Assembly (NCBI GenBank): GCA_015039465.1
Contig: MU130378.1
Location: forward strand, 2,691,219 to 2,755,218
Length of the DNA stretch: 64,000 bases
Reading direction: 5' to 3'
DNA from: Phlegmacium glaucopus
Lineage: Eukaryota > Basidiomycota > Agaricomycetes > Agaricales > Cortinariaceae
The position numbers and the translations under genes are program-made. Each line of letters opens with the position of its first letter. Within the stretch, counting starts at the first letter, position 1. Shown piece by piece: positions 11,384 to 21,834 of this stretch. The notes beneath the pieces were generated by a model. It worked only from the letters and a program-made list of their open reading frames with translations, was not told where the DNA came from and made no database searches.

Positions 11384-12874
11384 ATGGCTATCGAACTCAT
11401 TCCCCTCCCCCTTCCAGCCTCTGCTGATGCTTCCAAGTTTGCCGACTTTGGTCGTGAAGTCAAAGGTACGAACCCAGGGACCTTGACACCGGAACAGTTC
11501 CAAGAGATTCAAGAGGCGTTGTACAAGGTATGGCGTCTTAGACATTCACAGCATGCGACATATCTTTCTCATTCGACGATCCCTAATAGTACGATGCTCT
11601 TCTTTTCAGAGATGTGATTATCTCTCCAGCCCAACAATATACTCTTACAAAGGTTTGATTACAATCTTCGCGATTGTGTTGACACTGATGTATACAACCA
11701 ATAGGCATTTGATCCTCAATCTGAGAGCTATGGCCACGGAAACAACAAGACTGGCAGTACGAAGAAGTCTATCCTTCACCCCGATCTCAAAACTATCCCC
11801 AGCGTTCCTCAAGTACAACTCATCGGCAACGGTACAGTTTACAACCACGAAGGTCTTGCCGAAGCCTTGCTTAAACATCCCAGCCATACTACATTCCACA
11901 AGACCTGTGTATCTCCCGAAGACGAAGCAAAAGGCGTGACGCGCTTCTATCGATGGCACATCGATGCCGCTTTGTACGACCTCAATCCACCCAAAGTGAC
12001 TACGCTCTACGGGATTACTGTCCCTCAAGGGGGTAAACAGGTGTGCAGATACGATGATGGTACAGGAGACGAGCTGGAAGTTCCTCTTGGAACGACGGCC
12101 TTCGTTTCGGGAAAAACCATGTTTGATATTCTGCCGGAGGCGTATAAGAGCCTCGCCGTTCGTTCCAAAGCCAAATATGCCCCACACCCCTATGTGTGGA
12201 TGGCACCTTCCCATGCTATGCCTACTGGTTTGGGAATCGAGTCTGAAGGATTAGAAATGCCACTAGAAGAGCTTCCGGCATGGGAGGAATCTAAACAGAA
12301 GATATTTCCCGTGGTATGTGTCGTTACTTATTATCATTTTTTAAGGTGTGAAATCCGATTTCTGATTTCTGGATGATGAGGTTTGGAAAAATCCTGTTAC
12401 GGGCAATCTTCATTTCGAAGTGCACCCTTGCGGAGTGAAGGAGCTTCTCGTGGATCCACTACCCGAGGGTGCAAAACGCGAAGGAGCTTTATACCCCGAT
12501 GGTGCAGTTGTTTCTGACCTGAAGGAAGTTCGTGGCCTCCTGTACAGAATGCAAAGACCAGCTATTTCTCCTTCCGTAAGTTTTCTGACTCAACCCTAGT
12601 CCTTTTCATTTTTTAACCTAATTCACAGCTTGTCTACCCGCATGACTGGTGAGTCCTATCTTATTGTCCACCGGACCCCACATAAATTAAATGGTTGCTC
12701 ATACCTAATTGTAGGCGTGAAAATGACCTTGTCTTATTTCATAATCGCGGTTTGTTGCATACCGTCGTTGGCGCGTTCCATCCAGACCAAGTACGCGCAT
12801 TCCATCAATGTAACCTCGCAGCATCAGACGAACCACAAGGACCGTCAGCTGAGGACGTCAAGAAATATGCATAA
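11384..12874 (+). CDS. TauD/TfdA family Fe(II)/2-oxoglutarate dioxygenase (possible xanthine dioxygenase)
   Basis: Non-heme iron dioxygenase that oxidises a substrate at the expense of 2-oxoglutarate. The protein opens MAIELIPLPLPASADASKF and has the iron-binding HxD motif in FYRWHIDAALYDLNPPKVTT; the distal His is most likely in LVLFHNRGLLHTV near the C-terminus, followed by an Arg-containing 2-oxoglutarate-binding segment. Length of about 380 residues fits fungal members. The HIDAALY-x-L-x-PPKVTTL segment resembles what I recall of fungal xanthine alpha-ketoglutarate dioxygenase (XanA/Xan1), which converts xanthine to urate; this is recognition from memory, not a search. Intron 1 ends at a TAG before YDALLFRDVIISP. 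Lying between two adenosine kinase copies, it would fit a purine theme, but neighbours in fungi are weak evidence. Confidence 0.8.
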
Positions 12875-13950
12875 ACTCGTAATAACACCTTTTTTTTTCT
12901 ATTTCACAAAGATGGGTAAATATCCTGTACAAATTATCTTTGCATGAGATACCAACTTTTTCGAACCCACTTATGTACCAATTGTAATCAATAATTTCGC
13001 TGTGCTCCATCCAGAGAATCATGAATACTGGGCCAATGTTTGTACAAGAAAGTCTTTCGTGGAAAATGTGTATGTTCAAGACAAATATCTCGTATAGATT
13101 ATCCATGCATCGATGGAGGCTTTATACAAGATGATCCCCGCAAACTAGGAAATTCCCAAGCTTACTTACCATTCGTATCAGGCATGTCCGACAATCCTCG
13201 AATTCGTCGCGCTATTTGATTTATTTTTGATTATTATTAGGTGCTTGCGATGGCTCGTCGAAGGAACACTTTGCGCTGCGTAAGTTCTGCCGAAACCGAT
13301 GTTGATTCTCCGACAGTAGGAACCTTTGTTCACCTTTGTTCACTGGCAATTTCTACCCATCTGATGTCTGTGAGACTGCGAATGCGCTAACAGCCCAATT
13401 CATGCGTATCGCCGCATTCCAGGGCGATTTAGTGCAGAATGCACCAAGGAAATTGTTCCTCCACCACGTTTCTTGGAAACAAACATATTGTGGCGACGTC
13501 AGTCTAGTAACCACTTCCAATTTCAGTGCGCTAGCGACCTAAAGCTACACTGGGATTAGGATCCGTAAGCCCTTTTCCTTTTAGTATAAATCAAAGGATA
13601 GCTCAGTTATTTGGTCACAGGTTTGCTGCTTGCACAGAATCATGGCTCCAATTTCGCATTCATCCAAATATTCGCTGTCTGGATTCAGCCTACTCCTCAA
13701 TCTCCATTGCTTTACACGTTCCCTGTCCGTGATCCACATCTACTACGGAGGACACATTCAGAGCGGCTGCCATACAATATCTCTCGTTCCCAATGTCCAT
13801 TACGGAATAGGTCTTCACATGATCAGTTCAGGAATTAGCGCTGGGAACCGTTAATTCGTAAGGGGTCATACCAGTGTGACAGTGTCAATCATCAACGATA
13901 TTCGTTCCCATCCTACTTAGTCGTTATCCATCCCTACCACCACCAAAATC
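12875..13950. other. Intergenic region, no convincing gene
   Basis: About 1.1 kb upstream of the second adenosine kinase copy. Frames at 13336-13542 and 13611-13854 are open but have no recognisable features or conserved intron structure. Parts near 13632 (CAGAATCATGGCTCC) resemble 15475-15490 downstream of the same kinase copy, so some of this may be duplicated non-coding sequence. Confidence 0.4.
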
Positions 13951-15282
13951 ATGACTGGATCTACATGCTCGGTTTTTTTCATGGGAAATCCCTTGCTCGA
14001 TATGCAAGTTATGAATGGAGAAAAGCTGCTCGATAAATATGGCTTGAAAGCGGATGATGCAATCCTGGCTGAGGAGAAGCATTTCGGACTGTACGAAGTG
14101 TTCTTTTTTCCCCCCCATTTGACTGCGAAGCTGATTTCATATCACTGAAGCTACGATGAACTTGTTAACGAGCATCAAGTAACCTACGTTGCTGGCGGGG
14201 CGGCACAAAACGCTGCCCGAGGTGCTGCAGTAAGTTGGGATCGAACTGCTCAAAATTAGATATCTTGCATCGAGCGCTATTTTTGTTTAGTATGTTCTTC
14301 CCCCTAAATCAGTGGTATGTACTGGGGCTGTAGGTGACGACGCCCTCGCCGAGAAACTCAAGGAAGCCAACAAACGCGAGGGTCTGGATCAGGTGTATCA
14401 AGTCGAGAAAGGTGGGAAGACAGGCGCTTGTGCCGTCATCATCACAGGACACTTGCGGTATGTGGCTTTTCGTATCGCCTTATATATGCGCTGTATTGAG
14501 GCCTTTGTTTTTCCAGCTCTCTTGTCGCTAACCTGCGTGTTGCTGATAAGTTCGACAAGGCACATCTATCATCCCCAGAAGTTGCTCCCGTGGTTGAAAG
14601 CGCAAAGTTCTATTATATGGACGGATACTTCTTGACCCACGGCGTGGAGTCTGCCCTTGAACTTGGTAGAAAATCTGCCACTGCCGGGAAGGTGATTTCG
14701 TTCGTCAATAAGAATTCATAGGCTCACCTAAATTATGATTCCAGACCTTCGTCATGAACTTATCTGCCCCCTTCGTCCCTCAGTTCTTCACCCAACAATT
14801 ACAAGATATGTTCTTCCTCACACCGATATCATCATCGGAAACGAATCCGAGGCCAAAGCTTGGGCAAGCGCAACTGGCTTACCCGGCGTCGAAGATCTCC
14901 CCGCGATCGCACGGTCCATCGCTCTCCTTCCCAAGTCCAATCCTTCCCGTCCTCGTATCGTGATCTTCACCCAAGGAGCTCATCAGACTGTGATGGTGGC
15001 CTCTGATAAGCCCGATAGCCCAAAGGCATTCCCCGTCAACCCATTGGAAGATAGTCAGATCGTAGATACTAATGGAGCTGGTGATGCTTTTGCAGGAGGG
15101 TTCGTAGGTGCTCTTGTTGCTGGCAAGAATTTAGACGACTCCGTTTTGGCTGGACATGCTTTGGCTCGTGCTTGTGTCCAGCAGGTGAGTGCTCAAACGA
15201 TTGATAATATCAATCAAGGTTATAATCGTGATGTCAACAGGTTGGACCGCAATACCCATGGCCAAAGGTTAACATCCTCTAG
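13951..15282 (+). pseudogene. Second adenosine kinase copy, frameshifted
   Basis: Paralogue of the gene at 2555-3903 in opposite orientation, with the same six-exon structure: MTGSTCSVFFMGNPLLDMQV at the start, YVAGGAAQNAARGAA, VVCTGAVGDDAL, FYYMDGYFLTHGVESALELG, the PfkB signature DTNGAGDAFAGGF and the same last exon VGPQYPWPKVNIL. Within the fifth exon, near 14808-14811, the DNA carries two extra bases compared with the intact copy (CAAGATATGTTCTTCCT against CAAGAAATTCTTCCT). The reading frame of FVMNLSAPFVPQFFTQQLQD therefore does not continue into VLPHTDIIIGNESEAKAW. No plausible intron repairs this. Everything else is preserved, so the loss is recent, or the two bases are an assembly error. 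Confidence 0.8.
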
Positions 15283-15744
15283 AGGAGAAAAATGGTGATA
15301 CCGTTCTTCTTAAACTGTAAACACAGAGTCCAGGCGGCCCCCTCCTGTAGCCACGACGCTGAAGGTACTGGGAAAGGCCATTCCGGGGAAAAAACTGGGG
15401 AAACATTATTTAGACATTAAGCGGGTGTTGATATTGTAATTGCCCTCAGATCCATTTACAATATGGCTTTTGTACAGAACCATGGCTCCGATATCGGTAT
15501 GGAAAGTAATGGCATAGAAATGGGGGTAAAAACTATGTATTTCATTAATGGTATTTTGTCTTGGCCGAATAAGAAAAACCTGGCTGCGCCAAGCTCTGGC
15601 TTAGTAGCTAAGGGTTCCTCACAACCCAGCTTGCCAGTGTGGATTTTTGAGAATGGTGGTCGCGCTGAATCACGTGATGTTCCAACAGCGAATTTTTTAC
15701 TGTGTGAGACCAGCCTTTTGTTCTTAGCATCATCCCGCAACACC
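15283..15744. other. Intergenic region between kinase copy and NOP10
   Basis: Contains a long open frame (15463-15837) that runs into the first NOP10 exon in another frame and has no family features. It is most likely the NOP10 promoter and leader. Confidence 0.4.
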
Positions 15745-16058
15745 ATGCATTTAATGTACACAATGGATGAGAATGGAAACAGGATATACACGCTAAAAGT
15801 GCGATCTCTAGCTCTTATCCATGCGTTCCCGGACTGATGATCAATTTAGAAAATGACAGACGCAGGGAAAATCACGAAGTCAGCACATCCTGGTACGTTT
15901 TTTGCAATACTACGATGCCCAGAAATACCGGTATAGAATAGTTAACAATCTTTGACACAGCGCGATTCTCTCCTGATGATAAATTCTCGCGGCATCGGGT
16001 TACTATCAAAAAGCGCTATGGGGTGCTGTTGACACAGCTCCCCTCCAAGCCTGTGTAA
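15745..16058 (+). CDS. NOP10: H/ACA ribonucleoprotein subunit NOP10
   Basis: Small core protein of H/ACA snoRNPs, which pseudouridylate rRNA; works with the pseudouridine synthase Cbf5, Nhp2 and Gar1 in the nucleolus. Three exons: [18 protein letters not shown] (15745-15798), [14 protein letters not shown] (from 15850) and [20 protein letters not shown] followed by [12 protein letters not shown] and the stop at 16056-16058. The 64 residues match the NOP10 family in length and over the whole sequence ([14 protein letters not shown] is nearly diagnostic). The stop lies only 6 bases before the first copy of a 42-bp direct repeat. Confidence 0.95.
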
Positions 16059-16064
16059 AAAAAG

Positions 16065-16106
16065 GGTCATTTGAGGCCAATACTACGTATCTCGTGCATG
16101 TTGTAT
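16065..16106. repeat. 42-bp direct repeat, left copy
   Basis: The 42 bases beginning GGTCATTTGAGGCCAATACT and ending GTGCATGTTGTAT recur without a mismatch at 22363-22404 in the same orientation. This copy lies just 3' of NOP10; the other lies 5' of SMC4. The two bracket the 6.26 kb GTPase block. Confidence 0.95.
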
Positions 16107-16107
16107 C

Positions 16108-16864
16108 GCATCTACCCTACGTGAACAATTCAAACGTTTGAACGAAAAATACGACGCCCTGAAAGATGTGAAAGAACGCCCGGGCCAACGTTACAAGGTC
16201 GATTTCAAGAAGTGGCGAGCATTCAATGATTGGTTGTTTACAGAGAACCCGGACACCGAACATCACAAATATCAGAACGAACCTGGGATTACCCTTGAGG
16301 AAAAGAAAAGGAGAGATATAGCTAGCGTTATGCGCAAAAGGCAGAAAATGGTCGAGATCGGTCCAGACCTCGCCAGGTTTGAAGAAGAGTCCGAAGATTG
16401 GCAATAAGAGTACGTTTTCCATATTTTGACCGTTCACAGCAATGTTAATGAATATTTGAGCCAGCCTTAACAAATGCCGGATGGCCCCCACCGCTAGGAC
16501 ATGTCGAAATGTTTTCTAATAAGGAAAACGAAAGAACGCCAGTGCCACCACACAAGAAACGTCAAATCTCAACTACTCCAAATTTCGAGAACCTGATCTC
16601 TTCTACTGCGAAAAGGCACAACACTCTGCCACCGACAACTCCCCCAGTGCTTCCTAATCCTCTTTTAAAGTCAGTCACTAATATGACTGCATGCTCGTGT
16701 TCGCCCACGGTGTTTTTTTCAATGTTTTTTCTACGACAAACATAGGCCAATCATTAACAACTCGAGTGCCATTGACCTTCCAAACGATTCCAAGCACTTT
16801 GCACCCTCAAGGAGAACACTCCTAAGCCTGATTTTTTTTCCCCAGACCCTCTTAGAAATGGCTT
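16108..16864 (+). pseudogene. Unidentified gene fragment lacking a 5' end
   Basis: Open frame from the edge of the direct repeat to 16407 without a convincing ATG: LREQFKRLNEKYDALKDVKE, then RPGQRYKVDFKKWRAFNDWL and a charged helix-rich tail ending FEEESEDWQ. Downstream frames look like further exons of the same gene (SNKENERTPVPPHKKRQIST, TTPPVLPNPLLK, then PIINNSSAIDLPNDSKHFAP after an intron ending at 16745). The product would be basic, partly coiled and partly disordered. I do not recognise the family. Because coding-like sequence starts abruptly beside the repeat, it is probably a 5'-truncated fragment carried with the block. Confidence 0.4.
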
Positions 16865-17584
16865 AGTGACGATCTAGGTCCACACCGAGCCCTGTGAATG
16901 ATAAAAAATCAAATGTCCCACTTCAACGTGAAATCAACCAGTCTCTTGAGGTCAAATCTCGTTTATTGGACCCAGGTTTCTGATGGTGCTTGAATTACTA
17001 GGATTTGAATTCAGTTCCGCTTTCAAAGACTACGTATGGTTCGACTGATATCTTATTGGAAGTCTTCAGGTGATGTCTGGTTCGTCCAAGTTTCATTCTT
17101 CTCTACAGCATCCTCTATAAAAGAGGACTCCACGTTGAGACCTGTTCACAACAAGCATGTTTTAAACAATCTCAGCCTTGAGTTTGTCTCACTCAAGTTT
17201 GAGAAAGAGTTATGCTTCTATTATTGCAATATGTCTTGCTGCTTTCAGTCTTATTAGAACTCAACCCCAGTGAAAATAAGACCAAAGTACAGTATTTAAA
17301 TGGTCTTTTCAAGTGTTTTGTCTAGTATGGCCTTTTGTGCTCATTTCATTGAAAAACATGGTTTCTTAGGCCTCTGGAATATAATATACCCTTACAATGA
17401 GAACAGGTATTACTTTCGTGAATATCCCAGTCTTTCTAGCAGTAGAAGTACAAACTTCCAAATTGCTTCCAAATTCTGATAACTGCATTACAAAGGACGG
17501 ATAAAACCACAATCAATCAAAATGAATCCAATATTGCTCTCCCACACCACAGTGAATATCCCATATATTTCCCTTGTGCTCTTT

Positions 17585-20500
17585 CTATTTGAGACGAAGC
17601 TGGAAAAGTACAGGTCAGACAGATCAAATTCTCCAATGCAGAGTGGAACATACATACACGGTTCTCCAAAGCAATTTGTATGAGTTTCTGAGCAAAAGTG
17701 GACTTGCCGGAATTCTCAATGTCTTCAACTTCCCCAAATAAGAGCCCTTTCTCTTCTTCAAAAATCTTCTCTACAGCTGCAGTGACAGTTACATGGTTTC
17801 CGGATAACTTGTAAACATTGATTGCACAAGTCAAGTGTTCAATACTGGATGATGGTGCTTGGTCCCACAAATGAAATGAATACTCCAGAATGATAGCAAA
17901 TGCTATATGGAATGAAAATAGAATAAAATAGAAATCATGGATAATGACAGACCAATACCAAACCCAGCAATTTGTTGCTTTGCAGAAGGAGAACCAATCT
18001 AAGATTAAGTAATATTCAGAGACTGCAAAAATCAGCCATGATTAAGAACACTCACCAATAAGAATTGGGTGTCCAGTTGGTTCTGATCGCCTAACTAGAT
18101 AGACACAGGAATTTTGCCATAAAACTGTAGAAAAAGAATTGTATGGATGTAAGATTTTTCAGGAAATTGCACAGTACATACCAACAATCCACCTTTGAGA
18201 CTGATAGTCATTGCACTCACATCCTGGTGAATAATATATGAAGAAATGCAAAAAAAAATAACAATAAACACATAATAAACATGCCTGGTTTATCATATCC
18301 AATGAATGTAAACATTGAGAATGGTGAACAAGTAAAACTGAAATAATTACAATCTAAAAAGAAAAGTTGGAAATTTCAAATCATGATGACCCAAGAAAAG
18401 AATCAATGACTTACTTGCTGTTGAGGCACCAGAGAATGCAAACTCATGATGAGTGGACAGAATGTTCCAGGACAGGAATCAATGACTTACTTTCTGTTGA
18501 GGCACCAGAGAATGCAAACTCATGATGAGTGGACAGAATGTTCCAGGACAGGAATCAATGACTTACTCCCTGTTGAGGCACCAGAGAATGCAAACTCATG
18601 ATGAGTGGACAGAATGTTCCAGGACAGGAATCAATGACTTACTTGCTGTTGAGGCACCAGAGAATGCAAACTCATGATGAGTGGACAGAATGTTCCAGGA
18701 CAGGAATCAATGACTTACTTGCTGTTGAGGCACCAGAGAAAGCAAACTCATGATGAGTGGACAGAATGTTCCAGGACAGGAATCAATGACTTACAGACTG
18801 TTGAGGCACCAGAGAATGCAAACTCATGATGAGTGGACAGAATGTTCCAGGACAGGAATCAATGACTTACGGACTGTTGAGGCACCAGAGAATGCAAACT
18901 CATGATGAGTGGACAGAATGTTCCAGGACAGGAATCAATGACTTACTAACTGTTGAGGCACCAGAGAATGCAAACTCATGATGAGTGGACAGAATGTTCC
19001 AGGACAGGAATCAATCACTTACTACCTGTTGAGGCACCAGAGAATGCAAACTCATGATGAGTGGACAGAATGTTCCAGGACAGGAATCAATCACTTACAT
19101 GCTGTTGAGGCACCAGAGAATGCAAACTCATGATGAGTGGACAGAATGTTCCAGGACAGGAATCAATCACTTACAGACTGTTGAGGCACCAGAGAATGCA
19201 AACTCATGATGAGTGGACAGAATGTTCCAGGACAGGAATCAATCACTTACAAACTGTTGAGGCACCATACAAAGCAAACTCATGATGAGTGGACAGAATG
19301 TTCCAAGACAGGAATAAATGACTTACAGACTGTTGAGGCACCAGAGAATACAAACTCATGATGAGTGGACAGAATGTTCCAGGACAGGAATCAATGACTT
19401 ACTTGCTGTTGAGGCACCAGAGAATGCAAACTCATGATGAGTGGACAGAATGTTCCAGGACAGGAATCAATGACTTACTTGCTGTTGAGGCACCAGAGAA
19501 TGCAAACTCATGATGAGTGGACAGAATGTTCCAGGACAGGAATCAATGACTTACTTTCTGTTGAGGCACCAGAGAATGCAAACTCATGATGAGTGGACAG
19601 AATGTTCCAGGACAGGAATCAATGACTTACTTCCTGTTGAGGCACCAGAGAATGCAAACTCATGATGAGTGGACAGAATGTTCCAGGACAGGAATCAATG
19701 ACTTACAACCTGTTGAGGCACCAGAGAAAGCAAACTCATGATGAGTGGACAGAATGTTCCAGGACAGGAATCAATGACTTACATACTGTTGAGGCACCAG
19801 AGAAAGCAAACTCATGATGAGTGGACAGAATGTTCCAGGACAGGAATCAATGACTTACAGGCTGTTGAGGCACCAGAGAATGCAAACTCATGATGAGTGG
19901 ACAGAATGTTCCAGGACAGGAATCAATGACTTACACCCTGTTGAGGCACCAGAGAATGCAAACTCATGATGAGTGGACAGAATGTTCCAGGACAGGAATC
20001 AATGACTTACTTGCTGTTGAGGCACCAGAGAATGCAAACTCATGATGAGTGGACAGAATGTTCCAGGACAGGAATCAATGACTTACATGCTGTTGAGGCA
20101 CCAGAGAATGCAAACTCATGATGAGTGGACAGAATGTCCCAGGACAGGAATCAATCACTTACTCTCTGTTGAGGCACCAGAGAAAGCAAACTTGTGATCA
20201 GTGGGGGGTGTGTCCTGAGACACAAAATCATGGATGGGTGGGATATAAATTAGATGCTTACCAACTGCAAAGATTACAGTTAATGATGATATTTTATAAT
20301 GATTCTTAATAGCTACTCTGTGTTGTTGATGTTAGTATTCTGTTCATGACAATTAAGGAACAGTATTCACCACACAATGTGGGAACCACAGTGCCATGTC
20401 TGTCTGGAATACAGTAGGTATAAGAACAATTGGTTGCTCCTGATGTCCAGTCTTAAAAATTTTGGGGATCAATTCACTAGGAAACTATTTGTTGAGTGCA

Positions 20501-21834
20501 TGACATGTGGAATAAATTCAGTCAAATAACATCACCTCTCCACTGCATACTTGATGCATAGCTCCAGATTGTTTCGCTGTGTAGATACAAACAACTGCTT
20601 CAAATTAGTGTTGTTTAGTACTGCTGCTACAGTGTCCACCAGTCGACAACAATCCGCTCCCGGTTTGTTCATATCTAGAACTTGACTATTAATTTTTGTC
20701 ACCATAAATATAAGCAACAGAATGCTAGCATTACCTCGCAAATATACATGACCTTTTGGAGGAAAGTCCAGCTCCTGAAAGATAGGTAAATATTCCTTTT
20801 CAAAGTCGGCCACCGCACGATCAGCTGTCTGTTTGACTGCATCCTTGGCAGGGATACCCTCCTTTGTCAGCTTGCCGTATGCTATATCTTCTAAAGCATC
20901 AAATTTAGTGAATATTGCGACTACTGGAACTGCAAAAAATGTCCTTCAGATGATGATTTCCACAAACACACAAAAATCTAATGCTCACCACTCCCTGTAC
21001 CACACTCTGCAAAGAAACTCCGCTCTGCTGTTGTGAATGGTCTTTCGTCATCCATCGGGATGCAGTACCTATAGAGGCAAGAAATGGATTGGATGAAACT
21101 CCAAATTGACAATAACCCACCATATGACATGTAATTGTTCACTTAGTTCGAGCATCTTCGATCTCTCTGTTATGAACCGTTTCACTTCCTCAAGTTCATC
21201 GACAACTCCCGCCTCAAAACCACAGGAATCGTGGAAAACGAATCGATTGTTGCTCTTGAATATCAGCTCATTCTCAATGTTGTGCATTCCGCGCTGAGAT
21301 AATATAAGTTCATCCTCAATGCGAAGCACGACGCCATACATACATCCACAGAAGGCTTGAGTATCGATTTTTTAATCTGAAGATCCATATTTCATCAACA
21401 TCATTACCTCTAGATCCACTTTTTCAGTGTGATTGCGTACCTTCTTCCCTTCAGTATTGAATATCTCTGGTTGCTTTGTGGTGTTGCAGACCCTTTGAAG
21501 GATGGTCGTCTTGCCTGCATTTGATCGGCCTATGACGAGAACGCGAAAGCGAGGGGCCTTCTCTCGAATTTCCTCGGATCGATGATCATGGGGCAAGGCG
21601 GTTGATGTTGATTCAGATTGATGACCTACGAGACAACTGAATTATGAATATATTCTACTGGAAAACAATCCGACTTGTCGAAGTATGAAACTGTCCAAAC
21701 GCATCCTGAGTCTGGCTTGCAGCAGGTGGTTGTCGATTTGAACCTAATAGGATAGTTCTGAGAAAGTGAACAACTTGCTTTTGCAGCGGAATCTGACTTA
21801 TGAGCCGACCAAACTTTTCCTGCAATTTTTGCAT
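17585..21834 (-). CDS. G-domain (P-loop GTPase) protein with a block of 3-nt one-codon exons
   Basis: Putative GTP-binding protein of a type I associate with basidiomycete expansions. Spliced exons: 21675-21834, 21408-21625, 21344-21355, 21121-21293, 20989-21068, 20735-20929, 20536-20674, 20371-20476, then 25 exons of 3 nt (20262-20264 and one every 76 bases from 20163-20165 down to 18415-18417), then 18285-18353, 18182-18223, 18056-18094, 17953-17998, 17658-17902, 17585-17599. All phases agree; total about 537 residues. Seen: P-loop VLVIGRSNAGKTTILQR, FVFHDSCGFEAG (DxxG-like), VVAIFTKFDAL (TKxD), then LFVSTQRNNLELCIKYAVES and ELIPKIFKTGHQEQPIVLIP. C-terminal part: IVIISVLLVHHSQCLHSLDM, DVSAMTISLKGGLL, SPSAKQQIAGFGIAFAIILE and EKIFEEEKGLLFGEVED. 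Uncertain: the exact start (an upstream exon is possible), a GC-AG intron at 18224-18284, and an 87-nt intron at 18095-18181 that hides an in-frame TAG. Confidence 0.75.
18411..20186 (-). repeat. Array of 76-bp units = 73-nt intron + 3-nt hypervariable exon
   Basis: Twenty-four registers spaced by exactly 76 bases. On the minus strand each unit reads GTAAGTCATTGATTCCTG...GGTGCCTCAACAG (73 nt, perfect donor and acceptor) followed by three bases. The intron part varies at very few sites, mainly C/G at intron base 7 and A/T in GCATTCTC/GCTTTCTC; one unit (about 19261-19330) has a handful of changes. The three bases between CAG and GTAAGT take 15 different values: CAA six times, TCT three times, AAA and CAT twice, the rest once. 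In coding order the first twelve codons of the array (20163 down to 19327) read Arg His Gln Gly Pro Tyr Val Glu Lys Gln Gln Ser. The remaining twelve (19251 down to 18415) read Phe Ser His Val Leu Ser Ser Gln Gln Gly Lys Gln. None is a stop. A further 3-nt exon (Leu, TTG) lies upstream at 20262-20264. Confidence 0.93.

Noticed and set aside
15463..15837. 124-codon plus-strand ORF overlapping NOP10
   Set aside because: It runs through the first NOP10 exon and intron in a different frame and has no features; NOP10 explains the conserved part.
18411..20186. CRISPR-like array (near-identical direct repeats at constant spacing)
   Set aside because: The host is a eukaryote, the repeats are 73 bp, and the 'spacers' are only 3 bases. 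Splice-site structure explains the pattern.
18411..20186. Ordinary intronic minisatellite
   Set aside because: Ordinary minisatellites do not confine nearly all variation to three bases placed exactly between CAG and GTAAGT, with flanking exons in matching phase. It remains the null hypothesis until cDNA is seen.
20118..20309. Plus-strand open frame across the end of the array
   Set aside because: It is a shadow of the repeat on the non-coding strand; its repeated protein-like words follow from the unit sequence.
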